A stretch of DNA of 64,000 nt from CAZDIO01 sp964505555 (GTDB lineage Bacteria > Bdellovibrionota_C > UBA2361 > SZUA-149 > CAZDIO01): the NCBI GenBank assembly GCA_964505555.1, contig CAZDIO010000067.1:56367-120366 (forward strand), written 5' to 3'. Made by a program: the position numbers and the translations under genes. Position 1 is the first letter of the stretch. The number at the start of each line of letters is the position of its first letter. The notes beneath the pieces were generated by a model that was not told the origin of the DNA, did not search any database, and was given only the letters and a program-made list of their open reading frames with translations. This document shows, piece by piece, positions 44,746 to 52,851 of this stretch.

Positions 44746-45594
44746 ATGAAAAACGTTTATACATCTCTTTTTGCTTATTTTTTTCTCTTTGCTTCCGCTG
44801 CAAGTGGTGAGGTACTTGACCACGGTGGTTACCCTGAACGATTTAAAGGTGCGGGAGATAAAGTTCCCCCAAATTGCCAGTTCTCAGTTCCTGATGCTGC
44901 AAAAAGTCCTTTCTTTATTAAGTGGAACTGCGGAGACGACAATGCTTCGCAAAATGACATTCGCACCGAGCTGTGGATGTATCGAAATGGGGAAGCAGGG
45001 AGTATTTTAGTTGGCAATTTCTTGGGTTTTCCAGCCGCTGCTTATATCAACGAATCTGTTTTAGGTGCTGAAAAGTTTACGGATGGTTTACCGGTAAGCT
45101 TTCGATTGCTGGCACGAGATACCGCGGGAAATACTACGGTAAGTCCGATTCTTTCTGTGCGCACTCAAGCAGCAAGTCTAGAAAGTTGCACTCTCCAGGT
45201 AATAACCCAAGCTACGGATTCCCTGGGCGGCACTACAGGACTTCCCTCGTTATCAGTAATCCTAGAGGCATCCGCAATTATAACTCAAAACGTAACGGAC
45301 TCTTTGATACGAGTCGCGACCTCTTCTCCCCAAGAAGCAAGCACCTGCGAAATCACCTCACTCTGTGCAGAAGAGAATAAGGTTGCTTTTGATTCATCAA
45401 TTAAAATCGAAAACGATTCTGCAAAAAAAGAGGAATCAACCCTTATTCTTTCGCCAGATTCAATTACAGTGACACTCAGCGAAGTTTCCTTAGAGCGCTC
45501 TGACGACGGAGCACTGATCACCTCACTATCAATGGCTGGAACCACCTCAATTGATAGTCAGGAGGCAGATGTCACTCTTCGTTGTACGGAGTAG
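44746..45594 (+). CDS. Secreted protein, unknown
   Basis: 282 residues with a cleavable signal peptide (LFAYFFLFASAASGE) and a mature part rich in Ser/Thr and beta-type segments. Cysteines are spaced as if disulfide bonded in the periplasm or outside (CTLQV, CEITSLC). No family is recognised. GAGAGGAAAAAAA precedes the start. It is probably co-transcribed with the TSP3 lipoprotein and followed by a strong terminator. Confidence 0.75.
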   Translation: MKNVYTSLFAYFFLFASAASGEVLDHGGYPERFKGAGDKVPPNCQFSVPDAAKSPFFIKWNCGDDNASQNDIRTELWMYRNGEAGSILVGNFLGFPAAAYINESVLGAEKFTDGLPVSFRLLARDTAGNTTVSPILSVRTQAASLESCTLQVITQATDSLGGTTGLPSLSVILEASAIITQNVTDSLIRVATSSPQEASTCEITSLCAEENKVAFDSSIKIENDSAKKEESTLILSPDSITVTLSEVSLERSDDGALITSLSMAGTTSIDSQEADVTLRCTE

Positions 45595-45610
45595 CATAGC
45601 CGCAGGAAAC

Positions 45611-45674
45611 TAGGTTCTTGAGCCTTCTTGCTCAAACCTATCTTTTGCAGAGAGAAACTTTCTTTTCTCTCTGC
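45611..45674 (+). terminator. Tandem terminator hairpins
   Basis: The first stem is TAGGTT/AACCTA with inner TGAGC/GCTCA (45611-45640), followed by TCTTTT. The second is a perfect 10-bp stem GCAGAGAGAA/TTCTCTCTGC (45647-45674). They close the TSP3/secreted-protein transcript. Confidence 0.7.
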
Positions 45675-45726
45675 CCTGCTCCGCCGCATTTGCTAGCCAA
45701 AACAACCTAGGGTATTAATACCCCCC

Positions 45727-46704
45727 ATGTTCGGTAAATCACCATTTCTCCCTCTTATCTCAATCACCCTCCTTGTTTGGTCTCTCTGTTTCTATCTCAG
45801 CCAATACCAAGCATCCTCACTTATTCGTCAACAAAAGAGCACTGCCCATCAGAAGCCCTCTCCTGAGCTAGAAATTCTAGAGAAGAGAGCGTTAGAAAAT
45901 CCAGAACAGATCCCGCTTCTTCTTGAATTGGGAGAGAAATACCAGAAGGAAGCCGCACAACTCTCTAATCCGGCCTATATCATGAAGGCAGTAGACACGT
46001 ACCAAACGATTTTAAAGACAGATCCTGAAAACGATACCGCCTTACTCTCTCTTGCCTCACTTGCTTCTCAATTTGGAGTTTTTGAACGCGCAGAAGAATA
46101 TTACAAGAGATACTTAAAGAAGCATCCCGACGATTATGCTTCTAAAAATGATTTTGCCTTGTCCCTCTTACAAAATGGGAATCTGCCCCAAGCAAAATTA
46201 CTTTTTCAAGAGATCCTCTCAAAACAACCACAATTCGTGCCCTCTCTTCTTGGATTAGCTCTCTGTGTGCGCCAAGATGGGGACAATGCTCAAGCACAAA
46301 CACTTGCGAAACAGGCACTCCTTGCCGCACAAACAGAGGAAGAGAAAAAGAAAGTCGAAACCATTCTTATTCTGTTTCGACAGCCCCCCACCACCACGCA
46401 AGGCAATCCCCAAATAATCCAGGATGAGATCTCCCCTGCCCAAAGTGTTCAGAACTTTTTCTCCTCACACCCGATTATCGGCCCAAAACTACAAAAAATT
46501 CAGTGGGAGAGCTCTTCGGTTGCAGTGGTGTATGTCAAAGATTTTCCCATGAAGGATATGCCAGAGTTTGCAAGAACTAAGTTCATTGACCGCATCCAAA
46601 CCTCATTTCAAAACTTCTCAGAACCCGTGACGATCATCATTCGAGAAGATCAATCCTCTGCTGAGTTATTAAAAGTTACGGTAGGGAGCACCTCCAGTCA
46701 ATAA
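45727..46704 (+). CDS. Membrane-anchored TPR protein
   Basis: 325 residues: N-terminal transmembrane segment (FLPLISITLLVWSLCFYL), then at least three TPR units between about 55 and 215 (for example ALLSLASLASQFGVFERAEE and SLLGLALCVRQDGDNAQAQT). A C-terminal domain with alternating strands follows. The layout resembles CcmH/NrfG-like TPR modules, but there is no cytochrome maturation cluster here. Probably a scaffold in the periplasm. Confidence 0.8.
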   Translation: MFGKSPFLPLISITLLVWSLCFYLSQYQASSLIRQQKSTAHQKPSPELEILEKRALENPEQIPLLLELGEKYQKEAAQLSNPAYIMKAVDTYQTILKTDPENDTALLSLASLASQFGVFERAEEYYKRYLKKHPDDYASKNDFALSLLQNGNLPQAKLLFQEILSKQPQFVPSLLGLALCVRQDGDNAQAQTLAKQALLAAQTEEEKKKVETILILFRQPPTTTQGNPQIIQDEISPAQSVQNFFSSHPIIGPKLQKIQWESSSVAVVYVKDFPMKDMPEFARTKFIDRIQTSFQNFSEPVTIIIREDQSSAELLKVTVGSTSSQ

Positions 46705-46730
46705 GCGCTCTGGCTAGATATTCTCTGCTC

Positions 46731-47513
46731 TTATGACGTTTGCGCTTGAGAGGAGTTCCTTCCCAGAAGCATTGACCGAATAAATATTCCTGCGCCAATG
46801 ATAAAAAGAAGAATACTTACTCCCTGAGCCTGCGTTAACCCACAAAACACTATCGGTTCAATCCGAAGATACTCAATAAAGAATCGAGAGAAAGAGGAGA
46901 AGATCAAATAGAGAGAAAAAAGACTCCCAGGAACTAAAAAACCTCCTTTATTTCTTATCTTCACAAGGATCAACGTAATACCCAGCGCCACAAGTGTCTC
47001 ATATACTGGAGTTGGGTGTACCCGAACCCCAGCTTCGGTTGGAATCACTCCAAGGACATAACTCATCGCCCATGGAAGAGTAGACTCTTTTCCATAATCT
47101 CCATCTCCTGAGAGCTGACACCCAAGGCGTCCGATCGCATATCCGAGCGAAAGTGAAGGGGCTATAAAATCAGCGTATATGGCAACATTTCGCTTTTTCT
47201 TTCGAAGGAGATAGACAACACTCAACACCCCACAGATCAATCCTCCATAGAACACAAACCCAGCTCCACCAAAGAGCATTCTCAATGGGTCAGATAAAAA
47301 TTCATCAAAATAACTCGCCACATAAAATAATCTCGCGCCAATAATTCCGCCAAAAGCACCCCAAAAAGTAACCTGTTCAGCAATCGCAGGATCTTCTCCC
47401 GCGCTTTCAAGTCTCAGATAAAGAAGCCTCCAGGCAGAAAGGAACGCAAGTACCAACATAAATCCAAAGCTATGGAGTGGAAGAGGACCGATTCTTAATA
47501 GTTCCGGTATCAC
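46731..47513 (-). CDS. lgt: Prolipoprotein diacylglyceryl transferase
   Basis: Lgt adds diacylglycerol to the lipobox cysteine of prolipoproteins. The 260-residue polytopic protein has the Lgt signature (YAIGRLGCQLSGDGDYG), an upstream GARLFYVASYF segment and HPTPVYE. The start is GTG and overlaps the tlpA stop as GTGA. At least seven of its likely substrates are encoded in this window. Confidence 0.95.
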   Translation of the reverse strand: MIPELLRIGPLPLHSFGFMLVLAFLSAWRLLYLRLESAGEDPAIAEQVTFWGAFGGIIGARLFYVASYFDEFLSDPLRMLFGGAGFVFYGGLICGVLSVVYLLRKKKRNVAIYADFIAPSLSLGYAIGRLGCQLSGDGDYGKESTLPWAMSYVLGVIPTEAGVRVHPTPVYETLVALGITLILVKIRNKGGFLVPGSLFSLYLIFSSFSRFFIEYLRIEPIVFCGLTQAQGVSILLFIIGAGIFIRSMLLGRNSSQAQTS

Positions 47514-48079
47514 CGTTTTTCCTCAAGAAGATCTTTAACAAGGTTCAGATACCGTTTTGAATCCCAAGGGCGATCGCTAATAATCTTTACCTGTTTTTTT
47601 TGTGCCTGAGGATCAACTACCGACAGGAACATTCCATCTCGTCCAATAAAGAAACTCTCTGGAAACCCCTTTACTCCATAGCGCTCAGTCACTTCCAATT
47701 GAGGATCAAGAAGCACCGGAAATGTTAGACCGTGGGTTTCAACAAATTGACGCACCGTCTCAAGCTGTGTTGAAGCATCAACGTTAATAGCCACCACACG
47801 AAACCCTTGATCTTTAAAAGTCTGATAGAGTCGCTCTAAAGAAGGCATCTCGGCAACACAAGGAGCACACCACGTTGCCCAAAAATTAATAAGCACTACC
47901 TGATTAGAAAACTCAGAAAGTCTCCACGTCTTACCCGCTAAATCTTGGAGGTGGAGATCTGGTGCTTTATTTGGAGAGAGAGACTTCTCCTCTTCTGTTT
48001 TTGTACAAGAGAGAACGCCGATAAAAAACAATGCAGACGCAAGAATCGCAGCCACGATAAACGCGCGCGAACTCCTCAC
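47510..48079 (-). CDS. TlpA/ResA-type thioredoxin-fold lipoprotein
   Basis: 189 residues with a signal peptide and a possible lipobox at VLSC, then a thioredoxin fold with active site WATWCAPCVAEMP and cis-Pro region GFPESFFI. Such proteins reduce or shuffle disulfides in the periplasm, often for cytochrome c maturation. The start is GTG. It lies between rpmE and lgt in one minus-strand run. Confidence 0.92.
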   Translation of the reverse strand: MRSSRAFIVAAILASALFFIGVLSCTKTEEEKSLSPNKAPDLHLQDLAGKTWRLSEFSNQVVLINFWATWCAPCVAEMPSLERLYQTFKDQGFRVVAINVDASTQLETVRQFVETHGLTFPVLLDPQLEVTERYGVKGFPESFFIGRDGMFLSVVDPQAQKKQVKIISDRPWDSKRYLNLVKDLLEEKR

Positions 48080-48081
48080 AA

Positions 48082-48306
48082 CTACGCTTTTGTGTTTGTT
48101 ACGGTCTCTTTTTTAGCGTATCGCTTCTTAAACTTCTCTACACGGCCCTGAGTGTCTACAAGCTTTTGTGAGCCGGTATAAAAGGGGTGACAAGAAGAAC
48201 AGATTGCAACCTTAACTTCAGGAAGCGTGGAACGTGTTTCAAACGAATTTCCACAACTGCACGATACAACACAAGGATTATAGTCAGGATGAATTCCTTC
48301 TTTCAT
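48082..48306 (-). CDS. rpmE: 50S ribosomal protein L31
   Basis: 74 residues of the zinc-containing (C+) L31 type: C12 and C16/C18 in [12 protein letters not shown] and [13 protein letters not shown], then [10 protein letters not shown]. The zinc cysteines are intact. It stands directly upstream of tlpA. Confidence 0.96.
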   Translation of the reverse strand: MKEGIHPDYNPCVVSCSCGNSFETRSTLPEVKVAICSSCHPFYTGSQKLVDTQGRVEKFKKRYAKKETVTNTKA

Positions 48307-48335
48307 ACTAAAACACTCTTTAATGTAGCCCTTTA

Positions 48336-49409
48336 ATGCCTAATGAATCTGTTCTAGAAGAGAACTATAGTAAGATACCTGATTTTTTTACTCAGTCAAG
48401 TGCTGGATCAATGAGGATAATTTCAAGAGGTTTATTTTTACTCCTCCGTGTTTGCTTTACCATGCTTCCCCCTCGCGTAGCTGTTTTTTGCTCGCGCCGA
48501 TTTGGAAGGATGCTCAGGCATGTTTTTAGCCGAGAAGCTGGTATCGCCACAAAGCAGCTTGAGTATTTCCTCAAATATACAGGAAGCACCGCTTCTGCAG
48601 AGAAACTCACCACAAAAGTTTTTGGGCATATTGGAGAGTTCGTCGGAGAATCAATCATTATTGAGACACTCCTTGAAACAAAAGATACTCCTCAAAACAA
48701 GTTGCCCACCTTTCGCTACCTTTCGATCTCCGGCGAAGACCACCTTCTAAAGCTAAAAGAGCAAAAACAGTGCTGCTTAGTCCTTACTGCTCATTTTGGT
48801 TGTTTTGAGCTCCTTGCCGCCTGCATGATTCGCTGTGGGTTTCCTGTCACTACGTTTGCAAGATCTCCAAATTATCCATTTCTCGGAGACTTTGTCAGCA
48901 TCTTTCGAGAGCGCTATGGCTTAGGATTACTCTGGCGAAATGATAATAGCACCTCACGGGCCCTTCTTAAACTACTTCGTGAGGCAAACATTATTGCAGC
49001 TCTTATTGATCAGGATACAAATCTTGAAAATACCTTTTTACCGTTTTTTGGACTTGATGCTGCCTTTCCCTCTGGGATAATCGACTTTGCAATTAAGAAA
49101 CAGATCCCTATTTCAACCGTATTTATCACGCGTACAAAGCCCCTTCACCATCAAATTGTTTATGAACCGATTACTGGCTATGAGCAGGGAGAGGAGGCTC
49201 AAAAAATTGTAATCTCTACCTATACGAAACGTCTTGAGAACGTTATTCGAGCAAACCCAGAGCAATGGCTCTGGTGGCACCGACGGTGGCGAAGGCGACC
49301 AGAGATAGACTATCAGTTACATCCAGAGCAGCTAATTTCTACCGCCGATTATCTCAATTGGCTGAGCAAGAAACAGGAATCACTCTCCAGGAAGGAACAT
49401 GGTGAATGA
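48336..49409 (+). CDS. LpxL/HtrB-type lipid A acyltransferase
   Basis: 357 residues of the LpxL/LpxM family, which add secondary acyl chains to lipid A. The catalytic HX4(D/E) motif is HFGCFE (His153, Glu158). LIDQDTN and [12 protein letters not shown] are further family segments. It implies an LPS outer membrane. The acyl-chain position and donor cannot be told. Its stop overlaps the next start as ATGA. Confidence 0.9.
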   Translation: MPNESVLEENYSKIPDFFTQSSAGSMRIISRGLFLLLRVCFTMLPPRVAVFCSRRFGRMLRHVFSREAGIATKQLEYFLKYTGSTASAEKLTTKVFGHIGEFVGESIIIETLLETKDTPQNKLPTFRYLSISGEDHLLKLKEQKQCCLVLTAHFGCFELLAACMIRCGFPVTTFARSPNYPFLGDFVSIFRERYGLGLLWRNDNSTSRALLKLLREANIIAALIDQDTNLENTFLPFFGLDAAFPSGIIDFAIKKQIPISTVFITRTKPLHHQIVYEPITGYEQGEEAQKIVISTYTKRLENVIRANPEQWLWWHRRWRRRPEIDYQLHPEQLISTADYLNWLSKKQESLSRKEHGE

Positions 49410-49924
49410 AAAGACTTAGAAACTCAAATTTTTCCCTCTCTAGAATACTTTTTTTCACATTACTTATGCTCATCTTTCATGGCTGTATTATCACATTCTC
49501 AAGCTATCAGTTCCAAAGTGCCTCACACGCTGTGAAGGCAAATCAACTTCGAAAGGAGGGGAAGTACGATGAAGCAATTGCAGAGTATCTTCTCCACATT
49601 GAATCTCGTGCTTCTCAACCGGGGAGAGCGGAAACTGAAAACCCTTATTTTTATTACCTCCTCATTGGCGATATCTATTTGGAGAGAGACCAAGTGAGCC
49701 AAGCCGAGGACGCATACCTCGTTGCAAGCAGTCGAGAAGTTGAAAAGACCTTCCTTTCAGATCGCTTTCGTCGATTGAGCAGATGGCATGAAGACCACGG
49801 CGATCTTGAGCAGGCAATTGAAACTCTTAAAAAATACCGTCTTTTTGATCCCCTCCTCTATGATGTCATCATTGATCGCTTGCATAAGCAGCTTGTAGCG
49901 TCGGAAGAGGAAACAAGGAGATAA
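49406..49924 (+). CDS. TPR-containing predicted lipoprotein
   Basis: 172 residues with an N-terminal hydrophobic segment ending in FHGC, a possible lipobox. TPR-like helices follow (KANQLRKEGKYDEAIAEYLL and LLIGDIYLERDQVSQAEDAY). It is translationally coupled to the acyltransferase gene, suggesting a role in the envelope. Confidence 0.78.
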   Translation: MKRLRNSNFSLSRILFFTLLMLIFHGCIITFSSYQFQSASHAVKANQLRKEGKYDEAIAEYLLHIESRASQPGRAETENPYFYYLLIGDIYLERDQVSQAEDAYLVASSREVEKTFLSDRFRRLSRWHEDHGDLEQAIETLKKYRLFDPLLYDVIIDRLHKQLVASEEETRR

Positions 49925-49988
49925 TTTATAAAGAAGTAGAGCCGCGCTCACTGCGTGAATCTTTCTTTCATTTAAACAAAGATTTACG

Positions 49989-50204
49989 TCTGAGCCATAA
50001 ATGGCATTAAGTTAAGCATAAAGGACTGCCAGTACTAACTAAATATATTAAACGCAGAGGGAGAAGGGGGCACGCAGAGGAGCTGTTTTATGGCAAAAAA
50101 CTAGTCTTGTCCCTCTGCGTGCTCCGTATGCTCTGCGCTCTCTGCTTTTAAATAAGTACGCTCTTTCAATATGTTACGCTTATCTTAATGCCATTCTCTG
50201 AACC
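49989..50204. repeat. MITE-like palindromic element, copy C (divergent interior)
   Basis: Ends AATGGCATTAAGTTAAGC (50000-50017) and, reversed, AATGGCATTAAGATAAGC (50178-50195) form an 18-bp inverted repeat with one mismatch. The interior uses CGCAGAGG units (ACGCAGAGGGAG, CACGCAGAGGAG and their complements), not the CACAGAG units of copies A and B. TCTGAGCC/TCTGAACC flank it as an imperfect 8-bp direct repeat. No gene lies between 49925 and 50422. Confidence 0.8.
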
Positions 50205-50358
50205 GTAAGATATCTCTCCCTACGATATTCTCCTAACGGAGAATCAAAGATTCTATAAGCGACAACCCCTATTTCCTCGATTAGCAATCAGTGCGTATCT
50301 GGTTAAAATGAACCTCAGGTAACGGAATATTGCGCTAATGCTTCTTGAGGGAAGGAAT

Positions 50359-50389
50359 TTGGAATTAACGTAACGTTCCAAGGTTTTTT
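50359..50389 (+). terminator. Hairpin with T run upstream of the HTH gene
   Basis: TTGGAA (50359-50364) pairs with TTCCAA (50376-50381), followed by GGTTTTTTG. It ends 33 bases before the HTH gene start, so it either terminates upstream transcription or attenuates the gene. Confidence 0.45.
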
Positions 50390-50422
50390 GAAAATGGAAT
50401 GCAAATAGGAGGTTTAGATACA

Positions 50423-50695
50423 ATGAAAGAAAAAGTTGAGTCCCCGTTTCTCTTAACTGTTCGTGAAGTTTCCCAATTACTTCGTGTTCAACGCCCTAAG
50501 GTGTATGAACTCATTAAGGACGGTGCCATTGAAGGTTTCAAGGTAGGCGCTGATTGGCGCATCCGTCGAGATTCGGTAGAAGCACTCATTGGTAGCATTC
50601 CTGAGGATTTCTTCGAACACTCAACTCTCGAAGGAGACGAAGATACCACTCCAACTCAGTCGTATCGCACAAGCTCCGCAGTAATGCCTGAGTAA
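50423..50695 (+). CDS. Excisionase/MerR-type helix-turn-helix protein
   Basis: 90 residues with the HTH_17 (excisionase) pattern: LLTVREVSQLLRVQRPKVYE then LIKDGAIEGFKVGADWRI and RRDSVEALI. Such proteins bind DNA as small regulators or recombination directionality factors. The AGGAGG at 50407-50412 fixes the ATG at 50423 over an in-frame ATG at 50399. It stands alone between palindromic elements C and B. Confidence 0.85.
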   Translation: MKEKVESPFLLTVREVSQLLRVQRPKVYELIKDGAIEGFKVGADWRIRRDSVEALIGSIPEDFFEHSTLEGDEDTTPTQSYRTSSAVMPE

Positions 50696-50702
50696 AAGGA
50701 AG

Positions 50703-50854
50703 GCCTGAGTCACGGCCATTAAGTTAAGGGTTTTTTATAAAACCACAGAGGCACAGAGAAAAAAAGATTTTATTGATCTTCTCTGCGACTCTGTGTCTCT
50801 GTGGTTTTATAAATCTTTCTTCAGATCCTTAACGTAATGGCTGTGAAGCCTGAG
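50703..50854. repeat. MITE-like palindromic element, copy B
   Basis: Ends TCACGGCCATTAAGTTAAGG and, reversed, TTCACAGCCATTACGTTAAGG-like sequence pair across the element. The interior stem is AAAACCACAGAGGCACAGAG on the left and AAAACCACAGAGACACAGAG on the minus strand of the right. GCCTGAG at 50703-50709 and 50848-50854 is a candidate 7-bp target duplication. The element also lies just downstream of rsmA, where it could fold in the transcript. Confidence 0.87.
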
Positions 50855-50879
50855 GAAGAGTTCAGAACGGAACAACCTT

Positions 50880-51764
50880 TTACATCTTTGTAGAATGCTT
50901 GCTGCGTGCTGCTTCTTTTGCCTCACCCTCTTGTTCTTTCTTAAAGCGTTCGGTGAGCCGTAAAAACTCCTGAAGAGACAACGTCTCAGCACGACGTTTT
51001 GGATCAATTCCTAACTCCAGTAAGAGCTTTGCTAACTCTTCCTTTTTCGGTGAACAGTGTGCTTGAGAAAGCGAGTTCAGGAGGGTTTTTCTTCGCTGAG
51101 CAAAAGATGCTCGAAGAATAGTATCAAAGAGCTTGAAATCACTCACGTGCGGTTCGTCCTTTCGAGGAATCAGTTCAATCATTTGCGAATCAACTTTTGT
51201 CTCTGGGAAAAATTTATCGCCTGAAATAATCGGTCCGAGTTTACACTCTGCATACAGTTCGCGCTTAATACTTGGAATTCCATATGCTCGAGAGTTTGGA
51301 GAGGCAGCAACTCGAGCAGCAAACTCCTTCTGAAAAAGGAGACAGGCACGAGAGATTATCTTTCGATTTTCTAGCACCCAAAAAAGCACATCCGTAGAAA
51401 TTGAATAGGGAATATTTCCCACAACTGTCCATCGTTTGCCTAACGGCGATATTTTTTCCAACTCGACTTTTCTAATGTCGGACTGCAGAATCTGTTCATC
51501 TTTTAGAGGCAGTGCGCGTTTTAAATACGACACAAACCCCCCTTCTATCTCCACTCCAAGGTAACTTCTTTGATTGTTGAGTAGCTCCTTGGTAAGCACT
51601 CCAAGCCCCGGCCCAATCTCCAACACCGGGGTTTCTTGAGCAAGTGAAAGAAATTCAAGAATTTCAAGGAGTGCTGAATTATCACACAGGAAATTTTGAC
51701 CTCGAGAACGGTGAGGAGAGATGCCTAGTTCTTTCAGTACTGTTTTTGTCTTGGTAAATATCAT
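50880..51764 (-). CDS. rsmA: 16S rRNA dimethyladenosine transferase
   Basis: RsmA (KsgA) dimethylates two adjacent adenines near the 3' end of 16S rRNA. The 294-residue protein has LGISPHRSRGQNFLCD, the SAM-binding EIGPGLGVLTKELL, the catalytic GNIPYSIST and the C-terminal ASFAQRRKTLLNSL. A charged C-terminal tail is a little longer than usual. Its ATG overlaps the tsaD stop as ATGA. Confidence 0.95.
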   Translation of the reverse strand: MIFTKTKTVLKELGISPHRSRGQNFLCDNSALLEILEFLSLAQETPVLEIGPGLGVLTKELLNNQRSYLGVEIEGGFVSYLKRALPLKDEQILQSDIRKVELEKISPLGKRWTVVGNIPYSISTDVLFWVLENRKIISRACLLFQKEFAARVAASPNSRAYGIPSIKRELYAECKLGPIISGDKFFPETKVDSQMIELIPRKDEPHVSDFKLFDTILRASFAQRRKTLLNSLSQAHCSPKKEELAKLLLELGIDPKRRAETLSLQEFLRLTERFKKEQEGEAKEAARSKHSTKM

Positions 51765-52843
51765 GAATCAAGTTCACTCAAAGGCCATCTCGCTCTGGCA
51801 TCGAGGGCAAAGGACACTTGCGGACCGAGATTCCCCTCGCTCTCTTGATTCCATTGTGAGTAGATTTTGTGTTTCTCACAGAGAATCCTTGCCGCTACAG
51901 CGCCAATCATCGCTGCATTATCTGTACACCATTGAGGCGGCAAAACTCGAAACTCAACATTATGCAAAGAGAGTGTTTCCGAAAGCCGATCACGCAGAGA
52001 ACGGTTTGCAGCAACTCCTCCGGTTAATAAAAACGTTTGGGGAGGAGTTTGTTTAAGATGAATTACTGTCTTTTTAACAAGAGTTTCAACAATAGCGTGC
52101 TCAACCGACGCACAGAAATCAGCAATAACATCCTCATTTTTAATTTTTTCTCCAAGTTCCTGAACAAGACGAAGCGCAGCAGTTTTTAGTCCACTAAAAC
52201 TAAAACTTCTTGGATCCTCACTTAACGCCAAGGGAAGATCATATGCTTTCTTATTTCCTCCTACCGCCGCTTTTGAAAGCGCCGGTCCTCCAGGATAGGG
52301 TAACCCCAAAAGTGACCCGATTTTATCAAATGCCTCACCAGCAGCATCGTCTCTCGTTGATGCAAGAACGGTGTAACTTCGAAACTTTGGTGCAAAAATA
52401 AGTTGTGTATGGCCTCCAGAAACAAGAAGCGCCATCATCGGGTATTTTGTTTCTGAAATTAACTCGCCAGCAAGAAGATGCCCCTCTAGATGATTCACCG
52501 GCAAAAGGGGCACACCTAAGCTATAAGAAACTGCCTTTGCAAAAGACAAACCGGTAAGAAGGCACCCTTTCAGGCCTGGTCCTCGCGTAACAGCAACCGC
52601 ACTCAGTGCATCAGGAGCAATACCTGCTTGCCTCAGGGCTTGATTCACAACCAGAGGGAGATTTTTAATATGTTCACGAGCGGCAAGTTCAGGAACAACC
52701 CCTCCGTAAGGCTGATGAAGCTTGATCTGTGAAGAGATAACCTCAGAGAGAAGAGGAAATGATGCTTCTCCCTCCCACACTTTGCTTATATCAAAAACTG
52801 CTGCTGCTGTTTCATCGCAGCTTGTTTCAATCGCAAGCAGCAT
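51761..52843 (-). CDS. tsaD: tRNA N6-adenosine threonylcarbamoyltransferase
   Basis: TsaD transfers the threonylcarbamoyl group to A37 of ANN-decoding tRNAs, with TsaB and TsaE. Evidence: LLAIETSCDETAAAV, VTRGPGLKGCLLTGLSFAKA, the metal-binding NHLEGH, LLVSGGHTQLI and GGVAANRSLRDRL. The ATG at 52843 has AGGAG five bases upstream and is preferred over the GTG at 52849. TsaB and TsaE are not in the window. Confidence 0.96.
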   Translation of the reverse strand: MLLAIETSCDETAAAVFDISKVWEGEASFPLLSEVISSQIKLHQPYGGVVPELAAREHIKNLPLVVNQALRQAGIAPDALSAVAVTRGPGLKGCLLTGLSFAKAVSYSLGVPLLPVNHLEGHLLAGELISETKYPMMALLVSGGHTQLIFAPKFRSYTVLASTRDDAAGEAFDKIGSLLGLPYPGGPALSKAAVGGNKKAYDLPLALSEDPRSFSFSGLKTAALRLVQELGEKIKNEDVIADFCASVEHAIVETLVKKTVIHLKQTPPQTFLLTGGVAANRSLRDRLSETLSLHNVEFRVLPPQWCTDNAAMIGAVAARILCEKHKIYSQWNQESEGNLGPQVSFALDARARWPLSELDS

Positions 52844-52851
52844 GGTCACTC

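Noticed and set aside
50703..50854. Intrinsic terminator for rsmA only
   Set aside because: The structure is far longer than a terminator, has matching copies elsewhere and lacks a T run at its base, although it may still affect rsmA transcript ends.
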